Positions 1 to 8,114 of a DNA stretch of 13,033 nucleotides are shown here, piece after piece. The notes beneath the pieces were generated by a model that saw only the letters and a program-made list of their open reading frames with translations, did not search any database and was not told the origin of the DNA. Every line of letters starts with the position of its first letter. The first letter of the stretch is position 1. Both the position numbers and the translations under genes were made by a program. The DNA comes from JACDDK01 sp041747155 (GTDB taxonomy: Bacteria; Actinomycetota; Rubrobacteria; Rubrobacterales; Rubrobacteraceae): contig JBGTFQ010000082.1 in the NCBI GenBank assembly GCA_041747155.1, positions 1 to 13,033 on the forward strand, read 5' to 3'.

Positions 1-157
1 TCGCACGGCTGAGCCGGTTCATGTAGCGCGACGAGAGTGTGTTCCTGCTTCCATCGCGGGTAGTGATGGTGATTTTCGCCGTTTTCGCCCCCTGGTTCGG
101 GGTCCAGCTCAAGTGCAGTGGGGTCGAGGGATCATGCGGCATGAGAAGGGCAATCAC
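1..157 (-). CDS. N-terminal part of a small membrane or exported protein (partial, start uncertain)
   Basis: The minus strand is open from about position 187 to the left edge. It reads a hydrophobic stretch (LVLILVIALLM) followed by a polar, Thr/Ser-rich segment (MPHDPSTPLHLSWTPNQ, then KTAKITITTRDGS). About three quarters of third codon positions are G or C, as in real genes here, which the opposite-strand frame does not match. The shape suggests a signal peptide or membrane anchor with an outward domain. The start is unresolved. In-frame choices are CTG at 172, GTG at 157 and ATG at 142, none with a good ribosome-binding site. An ATG at 205 is in frame but cut by a TAG at 188-190. An ATG at 200 would join the frame only through a one-base shift near 182. 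I do not recognise the family; the 5' end may be damaged. Confidence 0.35.
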   Translation of the reverse strand, partial: MIALLMPHDPSTPLHLSWTPNQGAKTAKITITTRDGSRNTLSSRYMNRLSRA

Positions 158-262
158 CAGGATCAGTACCAGCTGCTCAAGACTTATCTATTGTAGACAT
201 GACATTTTACGAGCTACGCGTCCTCTGTCGAGAAAATCTTACTGGATATTGCCGGCTGAGTT

Positions 263-291
263 TTGTTAAGAACGCCGGGGCACCGTATTCC
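263..291 (+). promoter_or_regulatory. weak candidate promoter for the MFS gene
   Basis: TTGTTA (263-268) and TATTCC (286-291) lie 17 bp apart, 15 bp before the first ATG of the transporter gene. The -35 box matches the consensus at 4 of 6 positions and the -10 box at only 3, so this is a spacing-based suggestion. Confidence 0.2.
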
Positions 292-305
292 GGTACAGTA
301 CAGGG

Positions 306-1502
306 ATGTGGAGATCCCCCAAAGAATCTCGTAAAACGGACCGGGAAGTATTGCTGACTCGTCCGGTTGTGGTATTGGTCCTCACCGCTCTCAGTACATT
401 CCTCGGCTTTCAACTGCTTCTCTCGGTCATTCCACTCTATACCGATGAAGCCGGTGGCGGGAGCTCGGGGGCGGGTCTGGCGACCGGCGCGTTCATGTTC
501 TCCACCGTGCTCACCCAGATTCAGATGCCCCGCCTCTTACGGTGGCTCGGCTACGGATGGGCTCTCGCGGCAGGATTGTTGTTCCTGGGCGTACCGGCGC
601 TCTTCTACGTAGCAACGGAGAGCGTAGAGGCCATCCTCGCGGTAACGCTGCTGCGGGGCGTAGGGTTCGGCATCGTCACCGTGGTCTTCGTCGCCCTGAT
701 CGTGAAGCTCGCTCCAGCCAGCCGACCGGGTGAGGCGCTGGGGCTCCTCGGCATCGCCATTACGGTGCCGAACATATTCTGTAACCCTCTAGGACTATGG
801 CTAGTAGACCAGTTCGACTATGATGTGGTGTTCGTGGCCGGTGGCCTCATCCCACTCCTCGGACTGTTGGCGATGCCCGGCATCCGGCGCTCGGCCGCTT
901 CCGAACAGGGGCTGGAGTCCGGCGCGGGCATATTCGCGGCCCTGAGACGCGGTCCCCTGCTGCGGATTTCTCTGGTATTCACCGCCACGACGATGGCGGC
1001 GGGGGTTGTTCTGACGTTTCTCCCTCTGGCCGCTCCAGGTTCGGGTCTGTTCTCAGCCGTGGGAGGACTTTTGATCTTCGGCACCACCACCACGATTTCG
1101 CGTTGGTGGGCGGGTCGTTTCGGTGACCGGCGAGACCCCCAACTGCTTCTCGCCCCCGGCCTCCTCGCCTGCGCGCTGGGCATGATCTGTCTTCCACTAG
1201 GTGGACTGACGATGCTAGTCGGGGCCACGCTCTTTGGCACCGGATTCGGACTACTCCAGAACGCGTCCCTGATCCTAACCATGAAAAGAGTCTCGGACTC
1301 CGAGCACGCCATGGGAAGCACTCTGTGGAACGTAGCCTTCGACGCTGGAACAGGACTCGGAGCCTTCCTGTTCGGCTTCATCATTCCACTGACCGGGTTC
1401 TTCTGGGCCTTCACCCTCTCAGCAGGCCTGGTGGCAGCGTCCCTCATCCTCGTATACCTCGACCGCAGCCAACCGACCAAACTCTCCAGACGTAGCCAAT
1501 AA
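306..1502 (+). CDS. MFS transporter
   Basis: A 398-residue protein with about twelve hydrophobic helices, the usual size and fold of a single-chain major facilitator superfamily carrier in the cytoplasmic membrane. Residue 16 onward enters helix 1 (LTRPVVVLVLTALSTFLGF). Helix 4 carries an RGVGFG stretch like MFS motif B. The loop between helices 8 and 9 has RWWAGRFGDRRD, a good motif A, while the equivalent loop between helices 2 and 3 (MPRLLRWLGYG) is degenerate. The C-terminal half keeps FGTGFGLLQN and WNVAFDAGTGLG. The substrate cannot be read from sequence; drug or sugar efflux-type families are possible. The ATG at 306 has a weak upstream site; TTG at 351, preceded by GGGAAG, is an alternative start just before helix 1. 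It stands alone, with no co-directional neighbour close by. Confidence 0.85.
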   Translation: MWRSPKESRKTDREVLLTRPVVVLVLTALSTFLGFQLLLSVIPLYTDEAGGGSSGAGLATGAFMFSTVLTQIQMPRLLRWLGYGWALAAGLLFLGVPALFYVATESVEAILAVTLLRGVGFGIVTVVFVALIVKLAPASRPGEALGLLGIAITVPNIFCNPLGLWLVDQFDYDVVFVAGGLIPLLGLLAMPGIRRSAASEQGLESGAGIFAALRRGPLLRISLVFTATTMAAGVVLTFLPLAAPGSGLFSAVGGLLIFGTTTTISRWWAGRFGDRRDPQLLLAPGLLACALGMICLPLGGLTMLVGATLFGTGFGLLQNASLILTMKRVSDSEHAMGSTLWNVAFDAGTGLGAFLFGFIIPLTGFFWAFTLSAGLVAASLILVYLDRSQPTKLSRRSQ

Positions 1503-1838
1503 CCGTGCGGAAGATTTGGACATTTTGACGACCGTCCTTACCAATTCGAGACTCAGGTCACGACGCCCCATATTCTCACCGAAACGAGTAACCTTCTCGG
1601 CCAGACACTATCGGGACAAGTCAAGAAAGACGTATTCTTCTTACTCGCTGGACTAGTCTCGACAAACTGGCGCGAGCATCGCGAGGCTTCTTCAGCGTTA
1701 GTTACTATGCCCGCGTTTTTCAGCCTGCAAAGACATTCTGCCAACCCTCGTTCCGTCTATATGTTGCGCTATTTTGGCTAGGTCTCAACCCTCCTCTACA
1801 TTAGACACGAATTTACCGGTTCCTGTTGCCACACTTTC
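1503..1838. other. gene-free stretch after the MFS gene
   Basis: I see no supportable gene. The frame of the MFS gene stays open for about 92 codons after its TAA, ending at a TAG near 1780, but has no start codon until an internal ATG and shows lower third-position GC. The minus-strand frame over 1553-1744 has no ribosome-binding site and no recognisable motif. The stretch is AT-richer than the flanking metabolic genes and has no clear terminator hairpin. It could hold decayed sequence. Confidence 0.4.
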
Positions 1839-2153
1839 TCATTTCGTCAGACCCCATTGGTCAAGGTAAAGGTCTTCCACCAGCCTGCGACATCCTTCTG
1901 AAAGGTCGCAGAATCCTATCTCGCGGCCGAACTTCCCATACGGGGGCCGTCCGCGATGCAATACGTATCCCGCCTCCCTGGTTGGCTCCACGCCCATAGT
2001 CAAGTATGGGTACTCTCCCGGCTTCTTTAAGTCGAAAAGCCCCGTAAACACCACCGTATAACGTTCGGCGGACACGCCGCCGTTGTCATAGATTCAGGCG
2101 TAGAGTGGAATGCCATCCGGCAGCAATCGCTCTCTTCTGCTCTTCAAGCTCAT
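1839..2153 (-). pseudogene. small YDNGG/RYTVVF-type protein gene interrupted by an in-frame TGA
   Basis: Reading from ATG at 2153, the frame gives MSLKSRRERLLPDGIPLYA, then TGA (2094-2096), then in the same frame IYDNGGVSAERYTVVF and on to a final TGA at 1839-1841. The C-terminal part contains GREIGFCDLSEGCRRLV and ends DLYLDQWGLTK. From memory this matches a family of uncharacterised proteins of about 100 residues with a YDNGG-x-S-A-D-R-YTVVF core and a DLP-x-DCRRLV-x-x-DYR-x-x-WGL tail, seen in phage- or plasmid-like settings; I could not check this. The protein reads smoothly across the TGA, as if a TGG or CGA codon had mutated. If translated only from GTG at 2075 it would be 78 residues and lack the YDNGG core. 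I infer a recent nonsense mutation or a sequencing error; recoding is less likely. Confidence 0.5.
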
Positions 2154-2194
2154 ACATATATTGTATAGCTCGATGGCTTCAGGTCTTCGAATTT

Positions 2195-2229
2195 TTGCAT
2201 TGAATGGATTTATTGTTGTATTTATGCAA
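2195..2229. promoter_or_regulatory. inverted repeat upstream of the XRE gene (candidate operator)
   Basis: TTGCAT (2195-2200) and ATGCAA (2224-2229) form an inverted repeat with a 23-bp AT-rich spacer, ending 11 bp before the first ATG of the XRE gene. An autoregulating XRE protein would bind about here. The arms are short, so this is suggestive only. Confidence 0.25.
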
Positions 2230-2240
2230 TACTCGATTAT

Positions 2241-2552
2241 ATGAGAAAAGCTAACAATTCTGGTGCTGGCGACGGCCCAGTTTTGCACAACCGGCTGAAA
2301 GTGTTGCGAGCTGAGCGTGGGATGTCGCGGCAGGATCTAGCGGAGGTATTGGGGATCAACTACCAAACCGTTGGCTACATTGAGCGCGGCGACTACAACC
2401 CGAGCCTGGAGTTGGCGTTCAGAATAAGCGAACAGTTTGAGCTACCGATAGAGGCTGTGTTCTCGCGCCAGCCGCTCAGGCCGTTGAGCAAAGAAGTGTA
2501 CGGAAGCGTAGATAGATACAGGGAGAGCAAAGAGCAGGGAGGTTCCGTGTAA
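2241..2552 (+). CDS. XRE-family helix-turn-helix transcriptional regulator
   Basis: A small DNA-binding protein of up to 103 residues. Residues 16-74 form a Cro/C1-type domain: LHNRLKVLRAERGMSRQDLA, then LGINYQTVGYIERGDYNPSL, and the usual end ISEQFELPIEAVF. The recognition helix is around residues 38-50. This is the compact type often paired with a membrane-protein gene. The first ATG (2241) has no ribosome-binding site and would need leaderless expression. A TTG at 2283 gives the canonical short form beginning just before HNRLKVLRAER. The stop TAA shares its last A with the ATG of the next gene, so the two are probably translationally coupled. It likely represses its own operon. The region is AT-richer than its flanks, which hints at acquisition. 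Confidence 0.85.
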   Translation: MRKANNSGAGDGPVLHNRLKVLRAERGMSRQDLAEVLGINYQTVGYIERGDYNPSLELAFRISEQFELPIEAVFSRQPLRPLSKEVYGSVDRYRESKEQGGSV

Positions 2553-3064
2553 TGCGCGAAAGAATCGTCGACAAGAATTCGAGCCAGAAGCGCCGCCGCA
2601 CGGTTGTACTGACACTCTATATCCTTCTGACATCCTTGATAGGTTGGCACTCCATAATCTACTTGACTTTCAAAGATTCGGAAGAGGAGTTGAGTGCTCT
2701 TACATTTTTGCTGACTTTTGGAGTTATCGTGATCGCTATAGTCGTATACGGAATAATATATTCTGCTCTCAGGGTTTCCGTTCAACAGATCGCCACTAAA
2801 GGAAAATTGGACGAAAGAGAGCGTACAGTGCGTGATAATGCTTATCGCTTAGCGTATCACATAGTTACCGGAATACTCTTATGGACACTTTTGTACGCGC
2901 AGCTTGCATCGCAGTTTCAATGGTGGTTGCCTCAACCTCCAGAGAGAATGCTGAGTCCGATAATTGGTCTGACCTTGGGGCTCGTTCTTGCAGTGACATC
3001 TACATTACCCACGTCGATCATAGCCTGGAACGAACCGGACCCAGAACCCGAAGAAGCACACTAA
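2552..3064 (+). CDS. four-helix membrane protein coupled to the XRE regulator
   Basis: A 170-residue protein with four predicted membrane helices, at about residues 16-39, 47-74, 98-120 and 132-156. The cytoplasmic-looking link between helices 2 and 3 carries GKLDERERTVRDNAYRLAY, a DERE-type motif like that of the uncharacterised DUF2178 group of predicted membrane proteins. The short tail is acidic (NEPDPEPEEAH). The ATG overlaps the stop of the XRE gene by one base (TAATG), and GGGAGG inside the upstream gene sits about 9 bp before it. HTH plus small membrane protein pairs are common in Gram-positive bacteria and are suspected to sense membrane or environmental signals, but no function is established from this sequence. 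It is followed by a strong hairpin. Confidence 0.7.
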   Translation: MRERIVDKNSSQKRRRTVVLTLYILLTSLIGWHSIIYLTFKDSEEELSALTFLLTFGVIVIAIVVYGIIYSALRVSVQQIATKGKLDERERTVRDNAYRLAYHIVTGILLWTLLYAQLASQFQWWLPQPPERMLSPIIGLTLGLVLAVTSTLPTSIIAWNEPDPEPEEAH

Positions 3065-3072
3065 GAAACGAT

Positions 3073-3104
3073 AGGAGAGGGACCGGAGTTCCGATCCCTC
3101 TCCT
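3073..3104. terminator. strong hairpin between convergent genes (bidirectional terminator)
   Basis: AGGAGAGGGA (3073-3082) and TCCCTCTCCT (3095-3104) are perfect 10-bp inverted arms. The 12-nt interior (CGGA/TCCG) can pair further after one mismatch. It lies 8 bp after the membrane-protein stop and 32 bp after the aceA stop on the other strand, where a shared terminator belongs. There is no T-tract on either side, so termination would rest on the stem alone. Confidence 0.65.
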
Positions 3105-3136
3105 GACAGGCTGATCTGCTGAAATGCTGACTAGCT

Positions 3137-4486
3137 TTACTTCACGAACTGCGCGTTCTCCGTAGAGCCTGGCAGTCCGGTGTTGGGGTTTTCCGCCGTG
3201 TCGAACTGCTCTTCTTCGGTGGAGCCTGCGAGGGCGGTGGTACTTGAGACGCCACCGGCCACGACTTGGGCGACTTCGTCGAAGTAGCCCGCGCCAACTT
3301 CGCGCTGATGTTTGGTGGCTGTGTAGCCGTACTTTTCGGCGGCGAACTCCTTCTGCTGCAGCTCGGAGTAGGCGGCCATGCCGCGCTCGCTGTAGTCCCG
3401 CGCCAGCTCGAACATGCTGAAGTTGAGGGCGTGGAATCCGGCGAGCGTTATGAACTGGAACTTGTAGCCCATCGCACCGAGTTGTTTCTGGAAGGTGGCG
3501 ATCTCCTCGTCCGAAAGCTTGGCTTTCCAGTTGAACGAGGGTGAGCAATTGTAGGCCAGGAGCTTGCCGGGATGTTTGGCGTGCATGGCTTCGGCGAAGG
3601 TGCGGGCGTCGTCGAGATCGGGGGTGGAGGTCTCGCACCAGATCACATCGGCGTACGGCGCGTACGCGAGGCCGCGAGCAATCGCTTGATCTATGCCCGC
3701 ATTCACCCGATAGAACCCCTCCATCGTCCGCTCGCCAGTGAGGAATTTCGCATCTGCGGGATCTATATCGCTGGTGATAAGGTTGGCGGCGTCGGCATCT
3801 GTGCGGGCCACGATAATCGTCGAGACCCCGAGCACATCCGCCGCGAGCCGGGCCGAGATAAGGTTCCGAACGCCCTGCGCCGTCGGCAGCAGCACCTTGC
3901 CACCCATATGGCCGCACTTCTTCTCGCTACTGAGTTGGTCCTCGAAGTGGACCCCGGCGGCTCCGGCTTCGATCATGGACTTCATCAACTCGAAGACGTT
4001 GAGTGCTCCGCCGAAGCCTGCCTCCGCGTCGGCGACGATGGGCGCGAACCAGTTGATCCCATTCTTGCCTTCGGAGTGGTGGATTTGATCCGCGCGCTGC
4101 AACGCCTGGTTGATCCTTTTGACGACGTGCGGCACGCTGTTGGCCGGGTACAAGCTCTGATCCGGATACATCTGACCCGAGAGGTTCGCATCCGCCGCAA
4201 CCTGCCAACCGGAGAGATAGATCGCCTTGAGCCCCGCCTTGACCTGCTGCACCGCCTGATTCCCCGTGAGTGCGCCCAGCGCGTTGACGTAATCCTCCGA
4301 ATGCATCAACTCCCAGAGCCGCTCCGCTCCGAGTCGCGCCAACGTCTGCTCTATCGTCACCGACCCCCGGAGTTTCGCCACGTCCTCCGCCGAGTACGGA
4401 CGCTCAATTCCCGCCCAACGCTCGCCTTCCCAGAAACGCTCTATCCCCTCGACCTGATCGTTCATCCCGTTCTGTCCGTTCTCCAT
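3137..4486 (-). CDS. aceA: isocitrate lyase
   Basis: Isocitrate lyase splits isocitrate into glyoxylate and succinate, the first step of the cytoplasmic glyoxylate shunt. The 449-residue protein is full length. The active-site loop KKCGHMGGK places the catalytic cysteine at 191. Also present are NWFAPIVADAEAGFGG (metal-binding acids around residues 145-160), HFEDQLSSEK (180-189), VARTDADAA (226-234) and the conserved AYNCSPSFNW (311-320). The usual C-terminal end, TTALAGSTEEEQF, is followed by an extra 21 residues ending GSTENAQFVK, a partial repeat of that tail. ATG at 4486 has AGAAGGAG a few bases upstream. It lies 205 bp downstream of malate synthase in the same direction, so co-transcription is likely but may be modulated by the structured gap between them. 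Confidence 0.97.
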   Translation of the reverse strand: MENGQNGMNDQVEGIERFWEGERWAGIERPYSAEDVAKLRGSVTIEQTLARLGAERLWELMHSEDYVNALGALTGNQAVQQVKAGLKAIYLSGWQVAADANLSGQMYPDQSLYPANSVPHVVKRINQALQRADQIHHSEGKNGINWFAPIVADAEAGFGGALNVFELMKSMIEAGAAGVHFEDQLSSEKKCGHMGGKVLLPTAQGVRNLISARLAADVLGVSTIIVARTDADAANLITSDIDPADAKFLTGERTMEGFYRVNAGIDQAIARGLAYAPYADVIWCETSTPDLDDARTFAEAMHAKHPGKLLAYNCSPSFNWKAKLSDEEIATFQKQLGAMGYKFQFITLAGFHALNFSMFELARDYSERGMAAYSELQQKEFAAEKYGYTATKHQREVGAGYFDEVAQVVAGGVSSTTALAGSTEEEQFDTAENPNTGLPGSTENAQFVK

Positions 4487-4538
4487 CTCGCTCTCCTTCT
4501 ACTAGATTTTCTGACAATGCAACTCGCATCTATATGAC

Positions 4539-4559
4539 GCACATATGTGCTAGAAGCAC
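4539..4559. promoter_or_regulatory. palindrome and alternative hairpin upstream of aceA
   Basis: GCACATATGTGC (4539-4550) is a perfect 12-bp palindrome. Its right half also pairs with the next bases in GTGCT-AGA-AGCAC (4547-4559), so the two structures are mutually exclusive in RNA. A TATAGA sequence on the minus strand just downstream (around 4528-4533) could be a -10 box, which would put the palindrome in an operator position for aceA. The binding protein is unknown. Confidence 0.35.
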
Positions 4560-4625
4560 GCGCACCACGCCACAGACGGGTGCGCCGGAGTACGTGGCCG
4601 ACGCTCCGGGGTAGCAGGGCCGGGT

Positions 4626-4655
4626 CCGGCGGCCAATTCACGGACGGGCCGCCGG
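4626..4655. terminator. GC-rich hairpin between aceB and aceA
   Basis: CCGGCGGCC (4626-4634) and GGCCGCCGG (4647-4655) are perfect 9-bp inverted arms with a 12-nt loop, starting 36 bp after the aceB stop. A second small stem, CCGGAG/CTCCGG (4585-4590 and 4604-4609), follows. There is no T-tract. It may attenuate readthrough from aceB to aceA or stabilise the 3' end of the aceB message. Confidence 0.4.
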
Positions 4656-4691
4656 TTCGGGTCGTGGTGAGTGTTGGAAGAGCTTGGATGC

Positions 4692-6311
<1,620 letters not shown>

Positions 6312-6397
6312 GAACGCGCTCCTCTTCTAGATGGCCTGCCAGAGGCAAACTCTAGCAAGCCACCGCACCTCACGCTCGACACACCCCTAAACACTAC

Positions 6398-6685
6398 TCA
6401 AGCAGCTATGCTCTCACGCTTCTCAGCCATAGCCCGCCGCACATACACGATGCAACACGTCGGGACACACTTCCACCGATACACCACATCGTAATCCCGA
6501 AAATGAAGTCTCACCCTCGACCCCATCGTCGGCGCGGACTCCTCGTGACGCAACTCCAGAATCTCCTCAGTCTCCGAATCCCTGTACTGTACCGGTATCA
6601 TCTGAACACCTTTCCTCGTCTCCACTGTGACAAGAACGTTAACCCTCCTCAAATCATAAGTCCAATTGTTTGCTTCGATGTTCAT
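6398..6685 (-). CDS. hypothetical protein, first gene of the aceBA unit
   Basis: A 95-residue protein I do not recognise. It begins MNIEANNWTYDLRR and consists mainly of short alternating strands rich in Val, Arg and Glu (VNVLVTVETRKG, VQYRDSETEEILELRHEE, SRVRLHFRDYDVVYRW). This suggests a small beta-barrel or sandwich, ending in a CVPTCC pair of cysteine positions and a basic helix. There is no signal peptide or membrane segment. The ATG at 6685 lies only a few bases from a TATAAA box, so the transcript may be nearly leaderless. It is 86 bp upstream of aceB, on the same strand, and diverges from lysR with 42 bp between start codons. A role tied to the glyoxylate genes is inferred from position only. 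Confidence 0.5.
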   Translation of the reverse strand: MNIEANNWTYDLRRVNVLVTVETRKGVQMIPVQYRDSETEEILELRHEESAPTMGSRVRLHFRDYDVVYRWKCVPTCCIVYVRRAMAEKRESIAA

Positions 6686-6714
6686 GATAGAGTAAATTTA
6701 TATCTAGGTCTATC
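6686..6714. promoter_or_regulatory. inverted repeat in the divergent lysR/orf95 intergenic region
   Basis: GATAGA (6686-6691) and TCTATC (6709-6714) flank a 17-bp AT-rich core within the 42-bp gap between two divergent start codons. LysR regulators usually bind such sites beside their own gene to control themselves and the divergent unit. No second candidate site of this quality is visible in the gap. Confidence 0.4.
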
Positions 6715-6725
6715 GGGAGTGTGAC
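6697..6725 (-). promoter_or_regulatory. candidate promoter for the orf95-aceB-aceA unit
   Basis: On the minus strand, GTCACA (6725-6720) and TATAAA (6702-6697) are 17 bp apart, matching the -35 consensus at 4 of 6 positions and the -10 at 5 of 6. Transcription would start within about 5 bases of the ATG at 6685. The -35 box overlaps the start region of lysR, so the two directions probably compete. Confidence 0.35.
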
Positions 6726-6727
6726 TA

Positions 6728-7687
6728 ATGTTGTTCAGGCAGATGGAATGTTTTCTGGCGGTGGCGCGGTTGGGGAACGTGAGTCGAGCGGCGGAAGAGA
6801 TGTTCTTGACGCAGCCGACGCTCACGGCGCGGCTGAAAGGTTTGGAGGAAGAGGTTGGGGATTCGCTTTTTGTGCGGACGAGTCGGGGGATGCGGTTGAC
6901 GGAGGCTGGTCGGGAGTTCGTGCCGTATGCGGAGCGCGTGATCGGGGGCTTCGAAGATGGGAAGCGTCGGTTGGCGGAGATGCGCGGCGTTTTGGGTGGG
7001 CGTCTGGTGCTCGGTAGTTCACCGGGGGTTGGTACTTATGCGTTGCCAGGTTTGTTGGAGAGGTTTGTGGCGGCTTATCCGGGGGTGGTTGTTTCGGTGA
7101 GGACGGGTCATTCGGATGAGATCCTGGAGATGGTTCTGAAGGAGGAGGTGCAGCTAGGGTTGACGAAGGAGATGAGTCACCCGGAGATAGATAGTCTGAC
7201 GTTGTATGAAGATGAGTTGGCGTTGGTCGTGGACCCAGATCACCGTTTTACGGCGAAAGGGTCGGCCAGTCTCGTGGATATTGGGACGGAGAACTTGATC
7301 CTCTTCGACAAACATTCCAGCTACAACGAGCAGACTCAGTCGATGTTTCGTAACGCCGGATTGCGAGAGCTACGGACGATGGAGGTGGACAACATCGAAG
7401 CGGCCAAACGCATGGTCGAACATCGTCTAGGGGTCGCTTTTCTGCCGCGCACGGCGGTCGTCAGGAGCGTGGCGTCCGGGGATCTCGTCATAGTCGATGT
7501 CGAGGAGAGTCCTGCGCTATCCCGGCCCATCGCCGCGCTCAAGCGCCGGGATGTGGAAGCCGTTGGCCCAGTCGCGGCGTTTCTCGAACTAGCCGAGAAG
7601 ATGGAGGAGGCGAGGGATCACACGCATCTCTCCCCCGCTCTGACCGCCGAGTTCGAGAACCTGCAACTCCTGGACCTGTTCACCTAA
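6728..7687 (+). CDS. LysR-family transcriptional regulator
   Basis: A 319-residue LysR-type protein. Residues 1-62 are the winged helix-turn-helix (FLAVARLGNVSRAAEEMFLT, QPTLTARLKGLEEEVG, LFVRTSRGMRLTEAG). The linker helix runs to about residue 90, and the remainder is the periplasmic-binding-protein-like effector domain, starting GRLVLGSSPGVGTYALPGLL. ATG at 6728 has GGGAG 8 bp upstream. It diverges from the orf95-aceB-aceA unit and lies 13 bp upstream of a PPOX gene. By the usual LysR arrangement it probably senses a metabolite such as glyoxylate or acetyl-CoA level and controls the shunt genes; the effector is not readable. Known glyoxylate-shunt regulators in other bacteria are mostly IclR or RamB types. 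Third-position G dominates the 5' end and falls sharply toward the 3' end. Confidence 0.92.
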   Translation: MLFRQMECFLAVARLGNVSRAAEEMFLTQPTLTARLKGLEEEVGDSLFVRTSRGMRLTEAGREFVPYAERVIGGFEDGKRRLAEMRGVLGGRLVLGSSPGVGTYALPGLLERFVAAYPGVVVSVRTGHSDEILEMVLKEEVQLGLTKEMSHPEIDSLTLYEDELALVVDPDHRFTAKGSASLVDIGTENLILFDKHSSYNEQTQSMFRNAGLRELRTMEVDNIEAAKRMVEHRLGVAFLPRTAVVRSVASGDLVIVDVEESPALSRPIAALKRRDVEAVGPVAAFLELAEKMEEARDHTHLSPALTAEFENLQLLDLFT

Positions 7688-7700
7688 AAAGGAGCGAACT

Positions 7701-8087
7701 TTGCCCGATGCACTGAGCCAATTCCACTCGGAGAAATACATGAGCCTGGAAACCTTTCGAAAGAACGGCGAGGGCGTAAAGACCCCCGTATGGTTTGCCG
7801 AAGAGGATGGCGCCCTCTACGTCACCACGCTCTCCACGACCGGCAAAGCCAAACGCATCCGCAATATTCCGAGGATTCGGATAGCGCCGTGCGACCGCCG
7901 GGGAAACATCGAAGGCGACTGGGTCGAAGGTCAGGCCAAGCTTTTGACCGGCGACGAAGCAAAGCGGGCGGACAAACTCCTGGACAAGAAATATGGCCTA
8001 GCCAAGAAAGCCTTCAGCGTCGCGTACAACTTCGCCAAGGGAGACCCGGCACTCATAGAGGTTCGTCCCGAGAGCGACAGTTCGTAA
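7701..8087 (+). CDS. PPOX-class F420-dependent oxidoreductase family protein
   Basis: A 128-residue single-domain protein of the pyridoxamine-5'-phosphate-oxidase-like split-barrel fold. Diagnostic stretches are KYMSLETFRKNGEGV (12-26), TPVWFAEEDGALYVTT (28-43) and GKAKRIRNIPRIRIAPCDRR (48-67), which form the flavin or F420 phosphate-binding strands in related actinobacterial proteins. It probably reduces an unknown small molecule in the cytoplasm using reduced F420, though some relatives bind FMN or heme-like ligands. The start is TTG at 7701, chosen because AAGGAG lies 6 bp upstream. An internal ATG at 7740 would remove conserved residues. The 13-bp gap after lysR suggests co-transcription. 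Confidence 0.85.
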   Translation: MPDALSQFHSEKYMSLETFRKNGEGVKTPVWFAEEDGALYVTTLSTTGKAKRIRNIPRIRIAPCDRRGNIEGDWVEGQAKLLTGDEAKRADKLLDKKYGLAKKAFSVAYNFAKGDPALIEVRPESDSS

Positions 8088-8114
8088 AGCAAAGCGCAGG
8101 TCCAAAAACACTTA

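Noticed and set aside
818..1480. Long minus-strand open frame (220 codons) inside the MFS gene
   Set aside because: It is the mirror of a GC-rich membrane-protein gene; the translation is Pro/Arg/Ser-rich with no domain, and the plus-strand MFS reading is unambiguous.
2094..2096. TGA as a selenocysteine codon
   Set aside because: No selenoprotein family resemblance and no clear hairpin immediately after the codon; a nonsense change is simpler.
3018..3917. Minus-strand open frame of 299 codons overlapping aceA
   Set aside because: Arg/Gly/Arg-rich translation without motifs; it is an alternate frame of isocitrate lyase.
3572..4537. Plus-strand open frame of 321 codons antisense to aceA
   Set aside because: A shadow caused by codon bias of aceA; no ribosome-binding site and no family resemblance.
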